Assembly (NCBI GenBank): GCA_037039925.1
Contig: JAXRKP010001739.1
Coordinates: 32,391 to 96,390, forward strand
DNA length: 64,000 bases
DNA from: Doris montereyensis
Lineage: Eukaryota > Mollusca > Gastropoda > Nudibranchia > Dorididae
Direction of reading: 5' to 3'
The notes beneath the pieces are model-generated. The model had not been told where the DNA came from. It saw only the letters and a program-made list of their open reading frames with translations, and did not search any database. Position 1 is the stretch's first letter; every line of letters starts with the position of its first letter. This document shows positions 46,367-57,686 of the stretch, piece by piece. The position numbers and the translations under genes are program-made.

Positions 46367-46604
46367 CTGAAAATTTGGGGATTTGAAAGTGAGACAATAC
46401 AGTGATGCATTAAATGTATGTCAGTCATAATTGAATAACAAGGCAATGCAACTTACATCATTTCCATCTAAAGCAAAGGATTTACAGTCGCAAAAATAGC
46501 TTACAAATGTAGGTTAAAAATTAATGAATTCAAATAAATTAATTTCCCCTTTCCTGAATTTAAAACATTAAAAAGAATACAAATGAACCATCTCTGACAG
46601 TCAA

Positions 46605-46608
<4 letters not shown>

Positions 46609-46703
<95 letters not shown>

Positions 46704-46760
46704 TAAATTAATGTCCATATCTAAAAATATATATATATTATTATAATATTATATTATATA
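46609..46760. repeat. TA microsatellite
   Basis: (TA)n from 46610 to 46700, then a short interruption and imperfect TATTATAATA runs. Confidence 0.97.
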
Positions 46761-46774
46761 TAAATTATGGTGGC

Positions 46775-46985
46775 TGACTGCCACGCAGGAGGCCAAAGTT
46801 CCGATTCCCAGTCCGGGCAGATTTTCTGGCCCTCCTGTCGACCCAGCAGCGAAATGGGTAGCTAGGTCTGTTCAGACTCAGCGAAAGTCAAGGCGACCTT
46901 GAAAGTAATGACAAACTACCAGATTATGCCGTGTGCCTAGAAAAAGCAGAACTCTACTACTGACTTCCCAAGGCTAACTTATGAG
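46775..46985 (+). repeat. SINE-like element, family W
   Basis: Head GGTGGCTGACTGCC with a box-B-like GTTCCGATTCCC, body with CAGCGAAATGGGTAGCTAGG and CAAGGCGACCTTGAAAG, ending TATGAGTATGGGACTTACTT and passing directly into the (ACTT)n tract. The tail therefore probably seeded the microsatellite. Confidence 0.55.
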
Positions 46986-46991
46986 TATGGG

Positions 46992-47028
<37 letters not shown>

Positions 47029-47362
47029 TTGACTTACTTACTTATTGACTTACTGACTTATTGACTTACTTACTTACTTATTGACTTACTTACTTATTGA
47101 CTTACTTACTTATTGACTTACTTACTTACTTACTTAGTTGACTTACTTACTTACTTATTACTTACTTACTTACTTACTTACTTATTGACTTACTTAGTTA
47201 CTTATTGACTTACTTAGTTACTTACTTACTTACTTACTTATTGACTTACTTACTTACTTATTGACTTACTTACTTACTTATTGACTTACTTACTTACTTA
47301 TTGACTTACTTACTTATTACTTACTTACTTACTTACTTACTTATTGACTTACTTACTTATTG

Positions 47363-47414
<52 letters not shown>
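46986..47414. repeat. (CTTA)n microsatellite with regular ATTGACTTA interruptions
   Basis: About 430 bp of CTTA repeats. An ATTGACTTA variant recurs every 12 to 24 bases through most of the tract. Confidence 0.97.
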
Positions 47415-47502
47415 TCTTATAAATGATGCTACTAATATTGATATGAAAGAGTTTCCAAAAAAAGATTTGCATTCAAGGGGATTTCAAATCTATAATTGTG
47501 GA

Positions 47503-47790
47503 ATCAGTGGCTAAGTGGTTAGGCTGCCAGACTTGGATCATCAGGTCCCAGGTTAGAATCCTGGCAAAGCTAGGTTTGTCATTGTATTCCTTGGCAAAGA
47601 CACTTTTAACACGTATTTGCTCATCCGCTTAACCCAGGTGCAAATGGGTACAAGCATTAGCTTGGGAGTAAACACCCGCATCAGACTAGCGTCCTGTCCA
47701 GAAGGTGATTGTTATACTATAAAAACTGGAATAAGATCCAGCTCTATGGGTCATAATGGCCTTGAAGGAACTTGACTTACTTTTAAATAT
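47503..47790 (+). repeat. tRNA-derived SINE, family V, full copy
   Basis: Box-A-like TGGCTAAGTGGTTAGGCTG and box-B-like GGTTAGAATCC at tRNA spacing, then CCTTGGCAAAGACACTTTTA, CAAATGGGTACAAGCATTAG, CCTGTCCAGAAGGTGATTGT and the end TGGCCTTGAAGGAACTTGAC. Confidence 0.85.
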
Positions 47791-47841
47791 CTAATTGCAC
47801 TCGTTTGTCCTATAGATTTTTGTATGTTCTAAGACAATTAA

Positions 47842-49882
47842 CTCTTTCAGCCCGATAGATCCGTTCGTATCATAGGCCTAATAAAGAAAATAATGCAAAG
47901 GAAAAACACGACATTACTACAATACGACTTTCTACGATAGTTCTTCTTTCGATAACTGGTCATATGGCCCTAGAGGGGTGTTCCAAATTACTAGAATTGA
48001 GAATCTAAATAAAGAACTGACTCATAGAGCGATTTGTTCAATTTTCAGTCTTCGCCAGCGTTCTACTAACGTCGTGGCAGCGCCACGTTCAAGGCGATAT
48101 ACTGCAGAAGATGAACACAATTTGTTTCAAACTCTCTCAGAAGATAAAGACAATGATTTGTATGACACTGATGATGAGAATAAGCAGCCAACTCGTTCTA
48201 GATCTAGATCTAGCTCTAGTTCAGATTCTGAGTCCTCACTCTCACAATGATAATGTTAGTGATAATGACAAAAATTGTCCAAATGTCAGTGACAATATGA
48301 ATACTCATCCACACTCGATCATTTCTTTACGTTCTATACAACAGAAGTAATCGATGATTTGATAAAAAATATAAATACATATGCCAGACACAAAATAGCA
48401 ATCAATACCCCAGCAAGATGCCGTTTCCTCTATGTTCCATGGACTGACATCCCACGATCAGAACTTTAGTTTTGATCGCAATGGGGTTACTTGATAAGCC
48501 AGCTTACAGAGACTACTGGGCCCTTACGCCAAGGCATCAACGGACACCTTGGTACAACGAAACCATGAAACAGGAGTGATTCGAAGCCATCCATTTTGGT
48601 ATGCTTCGTTGTGCTGATACAGAGGCGGAGAGTGAAAAGAAAATTGTTCCATTCATGAATGCCCTTCTCGTAAAATTTCAGGAGGCCTTCTATCCCTATC
48701 AGAACCTCTCCTTGGATGAAATGGTTGTTGGGTGGAGGAGGCGATGTAAATTTTGCCAATTCAACTAGTCAAAACTGAAGAAATCCCACATCAAAATCTT
48801 CGGTCTCTGAGACAGTCTCACTGGGTATACTCTGTTAGCTCCTCTCAGCAAAGGCCATCATATATTTGCTGACAGGTATTATACGACAAAGGAATCTGAT
48901 GGAACACCTGCTTGCGAGGCAGTTTTTTACTGCACTGGGACATTTCAGTCCAAACGCCGAGGGTTTTCACCTGAGATACAAAACCCTCAAGTTGCAGCAC
49001 CTTGAGAAAAAGGACTTTCTCAACACATCAAAGGAAATCCTTGTGATCACTTGGAGGGACAAAAAGGCCAAAGTTACCTGCATAGCAGCCTCAACAAATG
49101 CCACAGTTGAGGATACTCCTGTGAGGACCAGAAGATAGCTGTTTGAAAAACCCTCCTCCATCCATGACTACAACATTTCACCAGGAACCCACAAATATCC
49201 TTGCAAGGGCAAACAACAATCGGCATCTCATCATGTGAGCGCCAGGTGATCGTCAATGTGTCCACTGCTTGACACCCCAAAGTCGTAAGAGAACAAACTT
49301 TGTTTGCCTTGGATGCCCCTCATCTTCATCCCAAAGATTGTTTTCAAGCACAGTAACCATTTCAAAGTGTTCAAAGTGAAGACATTGTTTGTAAATGTAA
49401 ATTAGTTGTATATAGGTCGTCAAATTTGTGTTGGTGCGCTTTTTTGTTCTTTTTCGTCAAGTTGCGTACTTGGACTATCAGTCATATTGACCCATATGGA
49501 GTATTTTCTGAACTTCTGACATTTTTTCCTGATAGATATAGGCCTACATCGCATGAATAGAACCATAACAATTTCAAGCATATTCTTAAGCATTTATAAT
49601 TTTTTAGGGCTGAATGAATGAAATAAAATTTTAAAATTCTTAAGGTTTACTCAAGTGAACTGTGACATATCACTCTATCAATTCGATGTATGAACTTCAT
49701 AGTCAAGTTTGATATTATTTTCTGTAAGCTCATTTATTACTGGTTATATTCATATGTAACACTTTATACTTTTGAGCTGTAATAATGGCAGTATGGCAAA
49801 TTTAAAAAAGTCACTGACTATTCATTTTCCGTGTCTTAAAGAGCCCTCCGTTCAATCATTAAATTTAGCTCCGGACTGAAAG
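47842..49882 (+). mobile_element. decayed piggyBac transposon
   Basis: The left end CTCTTTCAGCCCGATAG follows TTAA (47838-47841). The right end reads CTTTCAGTCCGGAG on the other strand. About 2.0 kb. The transposase gene inside is interrupted and internally deleted. The target TTAA is not preserved on the right, where the flank is TCTATT. Confidence 0.9.
48040..49375 (+). pseudogene. piggyBac transposase remnant (PGBD-type)
   Basis: The N-terminal part has an acidic, serine-rich stretch (48150-48245). The catalytic core begins near 48380 with RHKIAINTPARCRFLYVPW and continues YRDYWALTPRHQRTPW, FGMLRCADTEAES and YPYQNLSLDEMVVGW. The first catalytic Asp is at 48715-48717 and the second (IFADRYYTT) at 48871-48873. 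The segment between them is shortened by an internal deletion before LAPLSKGHHI. After RTRR (near 49137) and a short PSSIHDYN stretch, the region with the third Asp is deleted and the frame resumes at the Cys-rich C-terminus (CVHCLTPQSRKRTNF, CLGCP). Several frameshifts add to this, so no active protein can be made. Confidence 0.9.
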
Positions 49883-49940
49883 TCTATTTATTTTTAAATT
49901 CACTAAATATTTCTGTATATCAATTGGCCCCTTTGTGGAG

Positions 49941-50215
49941 GATGGCCGGGTAGTCCAGAGGCAAGGTGTCGACCTCTCAACCCAAAGGTCATAGGTTCAA
50001 GCCCCGCCGACAGTTGACATTTTTTACGAGTAAAATTTTCCACCTTGTCTCATCGGAGACAGTCGATAAAAGGAAGTCCTGCATGCAGATCACAACACTC
50101 TGTACAGTAGAAGATCCCTTGGCTATTTACAAGGCAATCCGGGCAAAATTACAAATCCTACCGGAATTCCCGAGATCACCCAATTAGTGGATGTGGTAAA
50201 TCAAATCAAATCCTG
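49941..50215 (+). repeat. tRNA-derived SINE, family Y, copy 4 (best head)
   Basis: Box-A-like TAGTCCAGAGGCAAGGTG and box-B GGTTCAAGCCCC, body TAAAAGGAAGTCCTGCATGC and AGATCCCTTGGCTATTTACA, tail CCCGAGATCACCCAATTAGT and GGTAAATCAAATCAAATCC. It lies about 60 bp right of the piggyBac end. Confidence 0.88.
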
Positions 50216-50359
50216 TAGTGGAATGCATTCATACTATACTATAAACGGATTTTTGTTTCAATAGAAAAAAAATAGTGAGAGATAGCATTGATATTCTACC
50301 ATGATTAAGGATTATAGTATCTAAATAGAGAGAGAAATAATAAAGTCCCTTAAAAATAC

Positions 50360-50482
50360 CTTAAGGATTCACATATCTCGTAGATAGACGATCCTTCCTT
50401 GAGTTTGAAAGTCCCATTCTTCCGTTTTTTACCAATCCCTCCAAACGCCTGGCCCAGACATGCTTCCGGAAACCCTTGGTAC
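50360..50482 (-). CDS. minus-strand gene, exon (40 codons), unidentified protein
   Basis: Acceptor GAAATCCAG, donor GTATTT. After one base the frame reads YQGFPEACLGQAFGGIGKKR followed by KNGTFKLKEGSSIYEICESL, then AG, which joins the first A of exon 46177-46366 to make Arg. The phase match, plus good codon structure in both exons, is strong evidence for one transcript. The incoming phase does not match any donor seen in exon 52424-52553, so an exon between them is probably missing from my list. Confidence 0.75.
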
Positions 50483-51751
50483 CTGGATTTCATGTCGTTA
50501 AAGGACAAGAGAACATTTCAGTTATCAGTCATATTACTGTTGGATAATTATCTATCATTAAAAAAAAATTGTTCTCATGCCTTGTGAATTTCTTAGCAAG
50601 AATCAGAATTTGTCTTCTTATCATTACTTCTCTCATCTTTGAGAAACTTGGCATGTTCGACTGTAAAGCCACAACGATCAAAAAAGGTTGCATACAAAAA
50701 ATGATGAATTCATCCCTTCTTTAGATTTGCAGGGCGTGAAATCAGTTTTATTTGAACAGTGCATTGCTAGGTTAGTGATCATCACTGACATGTCCACAAT
50801 TTCATGACCCAACATCCTTCACTTTACAGTCCACATTTCCACTTCTGCTTCAAATATCAGAAATGCAATATAGATAGCTACGTTTCAAAATTAAAGTACA
50901 TACCATCAGATTAGGACAATCAGCTGTTTCTTTTTATGCTATATTCAAAAAAGTCGTAACTCAAAATTACTCAAATCATAAAGGACGAGTCTCATGTGGT
51001 CAACTCCCAAATCCAGACAAGTAGTAGGAGTGGGAGGCGTTTACATAAAAAAATAACTCGACGTCGTTATTTTAATTCCTTTCTCCCTTTCACCATGCGA
51101 AATTATAATCCCATCTATGTAGGTACAAAATTATATTCCATTTTATTGTTTTTATGCATTATGGCGTCTTTAACATTACAAGAGTGAGAGGCCTATGAGT
51201 AATGGAGAGAGAGTATAAATTATATTATATAAATTAATTTTTCTGTTGTGATTATTTATTGTGAGCATTATGTCAACAACTACAATGTTATTTCCAGTTT
51301 GAAGACCAATAAAGGATATCTTATCTTACAAGCATGTGTTATGTTCAAATAAAAGACCACAAAACATTCTCATATATTGAATACTTTTGTCGACATGTAA
51401 AATAAATTAAAATTGACAAGATATCTCCATTTCTATGTTTTTAATTCAACGACTGAACGACAGGCATATGTATCAATTTTTGTTCTGCCGAAATGGAAAT
51501 GGCTCTAAACAGCTATTCTGACTTCATGCGGGCTTTTTAAATTTCTTTTTTGCATCTAAACCTTTGAAACATTCCTTTGCTTACAAATGGTGTGCACCCA
51601 AAAATGCATGTCCTCTCCTGTCTGATTATTTTGAGCTGTTTTCTGGCTGTTTATCTTATATTTCCTTGATTCGCCATCGACCGCCTTCACAATCTCCAAT
51701 TGATCTTCAGTAGAATGATTCCTTTTTGCAGCCACAAACTGAAACTTTTCC
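50483..51751. other. intron and left edge of the duplicated block
   Basis: No exon recognised. The duplicated 3.4-kb block starts at 51182. AT-rich. Confidence 0.5.
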
Positions 51752-51815
51752 CTCTTTGCATTGAATTTCAGAGCGTGAAATAATTATTTCACACTCTGAA
51801 ATTCAGTGCAAAGAG
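51752..51815. repeat. 64-bp near-perfect palindrome
   Basis: Two 32-base arms meet at 51783/51784 with no spacer and match at 30 of 32 positions. The left arm starts CTCTTTGCATTGAATTTCAG and ends GTGAAATAA. The palindrome lies at the 3' end of the inverted SINE Z copy. The same palindrome is at 60893-60956. Confidence 0.95.
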
Positions 51816-52135
51816 TTGATTTTATAGTCTGTATCCTCACACAAGTACAGGCTCACCGAGTGTACATCCTTTATCCCCCAACAAGCCATTTCATTCAAAG
51901 TCCTTCTCAACTCCAGGGGAAAGCATACAGTACACAAGTCTGTTAGGCTTTTCATACTAACACTCTGATAAGATCTTTCACTACATATCGCGGGGTACTC
52001 ATTCACACCCGAGTCAAGTGAAGAAAGTAGAGTGAAGTACGTTTCCTAAGAGTACAACGTTATGAAAAAAACTCACCTGTGCCAGCCTTGGAGTTCGAAT
52101 CAGTGTCGTTGTGATTACCCTCTCACAACACTACG
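51810..52135 (-). repeat. tRNA-derived SINE, family Z, copy 2 (minus)
   Basis: Minus strand: GTAGTGTTGTGAGAGGG, box-B-like GATTCGAACTCC, GTTGTACTCTTAGGAAACG, GGTGTGAATGAGTACCCC and TAAAGGATGTACACTCGGTG. Same block order as 45812-46150. Confidence 0.85.
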
Positions 52136-52423
52136 GTTCAGCTAAATTAGATTTTTTCTTTAAACTAGCCGACTCAAAACTAGCCAAAATTAACCCAGAT
52201 CAGAGTCTTTCCAAATATTTAGTGCCCATATTTTCAAATGGGATTGGATTCATTTTTCCAGTATTGATGATAGAAGTAACATTCTATAGGCTTTTAAGAT
52301 ACTAGAAAAGCAAAGAAGATAACTGGACAAATTTTGACCGATGCTGTCTTTTATTTGAACATGCTAGTAGAGTTCAGGGTCTTCAGCTAAAGTTTGCCAT
52401 GGACTGAAAGTTGAGGGACGTCT

Positions 52424-52553
52424 TCAATTCCTCCCAGCCCTCAGACGCCCATAGCAAAGCTCCTTCACGGCAATACAGAGTTTCAATGTATCTGCTGCGT
52501 CCCCGGGCAAGAGCTTGACCAAAGTGAGATAACTCCACAGCGCAGAACCAACC
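52424..52553 (-). CDS. minus-strand gene, exon (copy 1), 3' limit unsure
   Basis: Acceptor ATATTTGACAG. In the phase left by exon 53099-53265 (GT + G) it reads VGSALWSYLTLVKLLPGDAA followed by DTLKLCIAVKELCYGRLRAG and then RN and TGA at 52424-52426. Hydrophobic helix-like. A donor before the TGA is likely but none is convincing; alternatively this is a terminal exon. Another frame is also open (GWFCAVELSHFGQALARG) but does not fit the incoming phase. Confidence 0.65.
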
Positions 52554-52794
52554 CTGTCAAATATTACTGACATGTAAATCAACATGGTGCCCTGATACCT
52601 AATGTTTCCCCTCCCTCCCTCCTGTTTTTAATTTCTTCTTCTCTTACTTTCTACCTCACAGAGCAATTTCATAAATTATGTGATAAACAAAACAAATCAT
52701 ACAGAATTACTAATACACGTTTTTTACTTGATTAAAAAAACAAAAAAACAAATTTAGTTAACCAAAACTGTTCCACGAGTAGAGAGAGCCAAAA

Positions 52795-53098
52795 GACTCA
52801 CAAAGTCAATCACACCAAAGACTCACAGAGCCAATCACACCAAAAGACTCACAGAGTCAATCACACCAAAAGACTCACAAAGTCAATCACACCAAAAGAT
52901 TCACAAAGTCAATCACACCAAAGACTCACGGAGTCAATCACACCAAAAGACTCACAAAGTCAATCACACCAAAAAGACTCACAAAGTTAATCACACCAAA
53001 AGACTCACAAAGTCAATCACACCAAAAGACTCACAAAGTCAATCACACCAAAAGACTCACAAAGTCAATCACACCAAAAGACTCACAAAGTCAATCAC
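52795..53098. repeat. 26-bp minisatellite starting at an exon donor site
   Basis: About 12 copies with core GACTCACAAAGTCAATCACA. On the minus strand each unit reads GGTGTGATTGACTTTGTGAG, so every unit repeats both the actual donor of the exon at 53099 (GTGATT) and a consensus-like GTGAGT. The first unit overlaps the last three exon bases. Confidence 0.95.
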
Positions 53099-53265
53099 AC
53101 CAGCCTGCTCTTTGACATGACTGTTGGCGGGTGAAAAAATTGTCTGTCAAAGGATGAGAAGATGGTCAGCAAAATGTTGTGTTTGGCCTGCTCTCCTTTC
53201 TCGTTGTGACCTTTCATACCAGGGGCAGGTGAGGAGGGTGATAGAGACGATGGCTTTGCACTAAT
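53099..53265 (-). CDS. minus-strand gene, exon (copy 1, 55 codons)
   Basis: Acceptor TTTTCCTCTCAG, donor GTGATT. Reads ISAKPSSLSPSSPAPGMKGH, NEKGEQAKHNILLTIFSSFD and RQFFHPPTVMSKSRL, then GT, which joins G of the next exon to give Val. The first third is Ser/Pro-rich and probably disordered, the rest helical. It starts on a codon boundary, so it cannot follow exon 63600-63803 directly (that exon ends one base into a codon); an exon is missing between them. Confidence 0.75.
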
Positions 53266-53447
53266 CTGAGAGGAAAACAAGAAATATTATAAACACACTT
53301 GCAATGAATGGGGGGGGAGGGGGTGGGGGGATGTGTTTTTCAAAACGGTTATATTTTTGTTCTTGTCGTTAGTTCTTGCTTAGGCAAATTAAAGTCTGTC
53401 TTGTGTGCTCATATACTGTCAATGGGTTGCTGTTGTTAGTTTCCTTT

Positions 53448-53735
53448 CAAGGCCATTATGACTGACAGAGCCGGAGCTTATCCCAGTTTCTATAATATGA
53501 AACCAAACAGGTGATAATAATCTTCTCCTGGACAGGATGGTAGTCTGACGCAGGTTTCTACTCTAAGCTAGTGCTTGTACCCATTTGCACATGGGTTGAG
53601 TGAAGAGAACATGTGTTAAGAGTTTTTTTCCCAAGGAACACAATGTCAGACCCAGCATTGCTATGATTTGAACCAAGGACCTCATGATCCCAAGTCCAGT
53701 AACTTAGTTATTAGGCCATCGGCGACTTAGCCATA
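53448..53735 (-). repeat. SINE family V (minus), inside duplicated block
   Basis: Minus strand: CTAAGTCGCCGATGGCCTAA, box-B-like TTGGTTCAAATC, CAAATGGGTACAAGCACTAG and CCTGTCCAGGAGAAGATTAT. Contains a short insertion (AACTTAGTTATTAGGCC) not present in the second copy. Confidence 0.8.
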
Positions 53736-53944
53736 GGGGCCATCAATGCTACACTGGGTTGTTGTTGGGTCTTTTAATCCTCTATGTAACTACAGGCTTA
53801 CCCAAAGTGTTTCCATGAAGACAAAAAAAAAAAAAACAGAACCATAAAACATGCAAATTGCATTCGGAGTGACACATACATCCCAGTAGTTATAATGTTA
53901 ATGAGGCCGTTATTTAAAACATCTATCTAGATAAAAAGCGAAAG

Positions 53945-54090
53945 TAAAGTTCCTTCAAAATCATTGTGGCCTAAAGACCTAGAGTTTCTATGAATGGAAA
54001 TGGAACGGGTGATAGTTCGTTGCCTCCTGAGTACGATGCTAGTATGTTCCCTAGCTGACGCTGGTACCCATTCACACCTTTATTGAGTGG
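53945..54090 (-). repeat. SINE family V tail piece (minus)
   Basis: Minus strand: GTGTGAATGGGTACCAGC, GGAACATACTAGCATCGTAC and TTGAAGGAACTTTACTTT. Only the 3' half is present. Confidence 0.6.
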
Positions 54091-54471
54091 TAAAATACAA
54101 ACTGTTAACCCCTTCTCTGCCCGGAAGTCAAAAGATAACAATGCCAGGGAGAAATTGACAGTTTACCTTCTGAAGAGATGTTATTCAAACAATATGCAAA
54201 TGTTTTATGCAGTTATGTCCCTTAGACCACTCAACAACCCTATTGAATCATGTGACGTAAGCCCATAAATTCTACAGGCACATGACGTATAGCATGCAGA
54301 AATTGGCCCATAGAATTTACGGGGGCGGGGCATGGCATCGAAGGAGTTCAGCACCCTTTTCCATAGGAACACAATGTCGGACATTTAACCTGCATAATAT
54401 GAATTCTATCCGCCATGGAACTGTCTCTAAGCATAAACTGTGGCTTATTACAAATAAGACATTCAAATCAC

Positions 54472-54575
54472 CTTTCAAAGCGTGCTCTACTTTGGATTTG
54501 AATGTCATTTTGACCTCCTCTGTCACGGAACCCGGCACGTGCATCAAGGTCAGCTGTTTTAACTCCACAAGACCC
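54472..54575 (-). pseudogene. minus-strand gene, exon cut by the block edge
   Basis: Identical to the 3' half of exon 63600-63803 (LVELKQLTLMHVPGSVTEEV and KMTFKSKVEHALK, donor GTGATTTG) but truncated at the end of the duplicated block, so its acceptor and 34 codons are missing. The sequence replacing them ends in a T-rich stretch with TG, not AG, at the junction. Confidence 0.7.
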
Positions 54576-54820
54576 AGAGGAAAAATGTCGACCAAGGAAA
54601 TTAAATGATCTTCCGAGATCAGAATATTCACTTTAAAAAGGACAGATTCTCATGGATTATGTTTACTTTCAATATGACCACTGTATCCTCTTTCACCTCA
54701 GTCATAATGCAGATCTAGGTTCATTAGATAAAATGTATCTCCAAAAGGGTCTAGTTTTGTGATGAATAGTACAGAAAACAAACTTGTATTCCCTCTCTAA
54801 AAGAAATTTGAGACACTCAC

Positions 54821-54956
54821 CATTCACTGTAAACTTTGCATCCCGTTGACTCAGTAGCCATGACAGTTTCTCCTGAGCTTGCAAGGCATCAGTAACATGG
54901 CTGATTGCCAACAGCTGGCGTTCATCTAACGAGCTTTCAACGCATTTTTGGTCCAT
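54821..54956 (-). CDS. minus-strand gene, first coding exon
   Basis: Starts at ATG 54956 and ends at donor GTGAGT. Reads MDQKCVESSLDERQLLAISH, VTDALQAQEKLSWLLSQRDA and KFTVN plus G. Followed by exon 63600-63803 (TG + GTT) it gives ...KFTVN-V-VENTRGTLDN without a break, so it is the natural upstream partner of the complete exon, even though in this window the exon lying directly downstream is the cut one at 54472-54575. The N-terminus is helical with no signal peptide. Confidence 0.7.
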
Positions 54957-56191
<1,235 letters not shown>

Positions 56192-56264
56192 TATATCAAA
56201 TCACGCAAGTCATATCTAGATCTAATGGTGAATCGTTCCCATCCACCATATATCCTTCTGTAAT

Positions 56265-57045
56265 TTGTCACATCCAGGTGATGTAGATTTTGATGATGAT
56301 TTGACCCTACTGGCACACTCATATCATCACATGCAAGAGAAAACATCACGGCTAAGCTCTTTTGGTCAACAGATAGGTTTCAAAATAAACTTTACAAAAT
56401 CCTCATCAATAACAATAGCATGCAAGCAACCAAGGAATTTACATATTTAGGCAGCATTGTTACTAGTAGCGGAGAAACTGACAAAGACATCAACAGACGT
56501 CTAAACAAAGCAAGAATTTCTTCAAACTACTTCAAAATGTATGGAAAACAAAAGAATATAATATTAAAACAAAACTCAAAATTTACCAAAGCCGTGTCCT
56601 ATCAACTTTACTATAATGGATCTGAATGCTGGCGGATGACGAACAGAGACATGAACAAGCTATCCTCGTTCCACACCAAACGCCTGCGAAAAATCCAAAA
56701 TATATTTTGGCCAAAGAAAGTTTCAAACGCGACTTTAGCCTGAAAATATAAAATAGACCACATGCAAGACATCCTACTTAAAAGAAGATGGAGGTGGATA
56801 GGGTACGTTTTAAGAAAAGAAGAAACGAGCATCACCAAGACTGCCCTACATTGGATTCCTGAAGAGAAAAGAAGACGTGGCAGGCCAAAGACAACGTGGA
56901 GAAGGACAGCAGAGAATGAGATTAAAGACTGGGGCGAAACCTGGAATTCCATAAAGACGCTTGCCATGAAAAGAGAGAGATGGAAATCCTTCATTGCTTC
57001 CCTACATGCCATTTGGCATAATGGGCAGTAAGAGGGGAAAATAGC
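56265..57045 (+). mobile_element. 5'-truncated LINE, reverse transcriptase C-terminal part
   Basis: Starts inside the palm domain (DVDFDDDLTLLAHSYHHMQE; the usual F/YADD motif reads FDDD). Continues SSFGQQIGFKINFTKS, KEFTYLGSIVTSSGETDKDI and YNGSECWRMTNRDMNKLSSF, and ends RRWRWIGYVLRKEETSITKT, then RRRGRPKTTWRRTAENEI and ERWKSFIASLHA, stop near 57031. Several frameshifts and stops. Endonuclease and most of the polymerase are missing. Confidence 0.9.
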
Positions 57046-57064
57046 AAAAATGTATAAAAACAAT

Positions 57065-57335
57065 ATCATCATTAGATCTACCTTACATCTAGATGTTTAA
57101 ATTCATTAAAATACTCATTACAAAACTACAAAGTCTATTCCTAATTTAACTAGGATCATGCTCAGGTCCATCATTAATGATGGATAGTGGCAAAGTCCAT
57201 CCGTCATTAATGACGTACCAAATGAGGGACGAGCTCCTTTCACCATCAAAATCAATGACGGATAGTGGCAAAGTCCATCCATCATACTTGCGAATAGCGC
57301 TGGCCATCATACAATATTCTCATAACGCTGACTAG
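57065..57335. repeat. short direct repeats with internal palindromes
   Basis: The block GGATAGTGGCAAAGTCCATC occurs twice (near 57182 and 57259), and TCCATCATTAATGATGGA is a perfect palindrome. This may be the LINE 3' UTR or a small separate insertion. Confidence 0.6.
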
Positions 57336-57337
57336 TG

Positions 57338-57640
57338 GCGTTGGTGGCCGAGCAGTAAGGCTGCCAGACTGGGGATCATGAGATCCCTGGTTTGAATCCT
57401 AGGAAAATAGGTCTGACGTGTTCCATGCGAAAGACATGTAATACTAATTTTTTTCACGCTACTCAGGTACAAATGGGTAACAAGCCCTAGCTTGGGAGTA
57501 AAAACCTGCGTCAGACGAACGTCCTGGCCAGAAGGTGATTATCGTCACCTGTCCCGCTTCATGTATTGACAATATGAGGATAGCTCCGGCTGTAGAAGCC
57601 GTAACGGCCTTGATCACTTGAAGGAACTTTTTACAATTCG
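57338..57640 (+). repeat. tRNA-derived SINE, family V, full copy
   Basis: Box-A-like TGGCCGAGCAGTAAGGCTG, box-B-like GGTTTGAATCC, then CAAATGGGTAACAAGCCCTA, CCTGGCCAGAAGGTGATTAT, and end CTTGAAGGAACTTT. Confidence 0.85.
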
Positions 57641-57686
57641 CTGACTGTTTGGTTTGATTGGCCAATGATTGTTCGACAAGGCAGGC

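Larger units (their letters stand above)
51182..54575. repeat. 3.4-kb duplicated block, copy 1
   Basis: Near-identical to 60323-63703. It starts at GAGTGAGAGGCCTATGAG and ends at CTCCACAAGACCC, after which the two copies diverge completely. Differences are mostly one-base and homopolymer-length changes, plus a 16-bp segment (near 52051) absent from copy 2 and small changes in SINE and minisatellite parts. Contains exons 52424-52553, 53099-53265 and a cut exon 54472-54575 of the minus-strand gene. Confidence 0.97.

Noticed and set aside
47503..47530. A functional tRNA gene
   Set aside because: Box A and box B motifs are present, but there is no cloverleaf with acceptor and anticodon stems, and the sequence continues as a repeated SINE body.
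52795..53098. CRISPR-like regular repeat
   Set aside because: The units are contiguous, with no unique spacers, and the surroundings are eukaryotic. The same reason excludes every other tandem array here.
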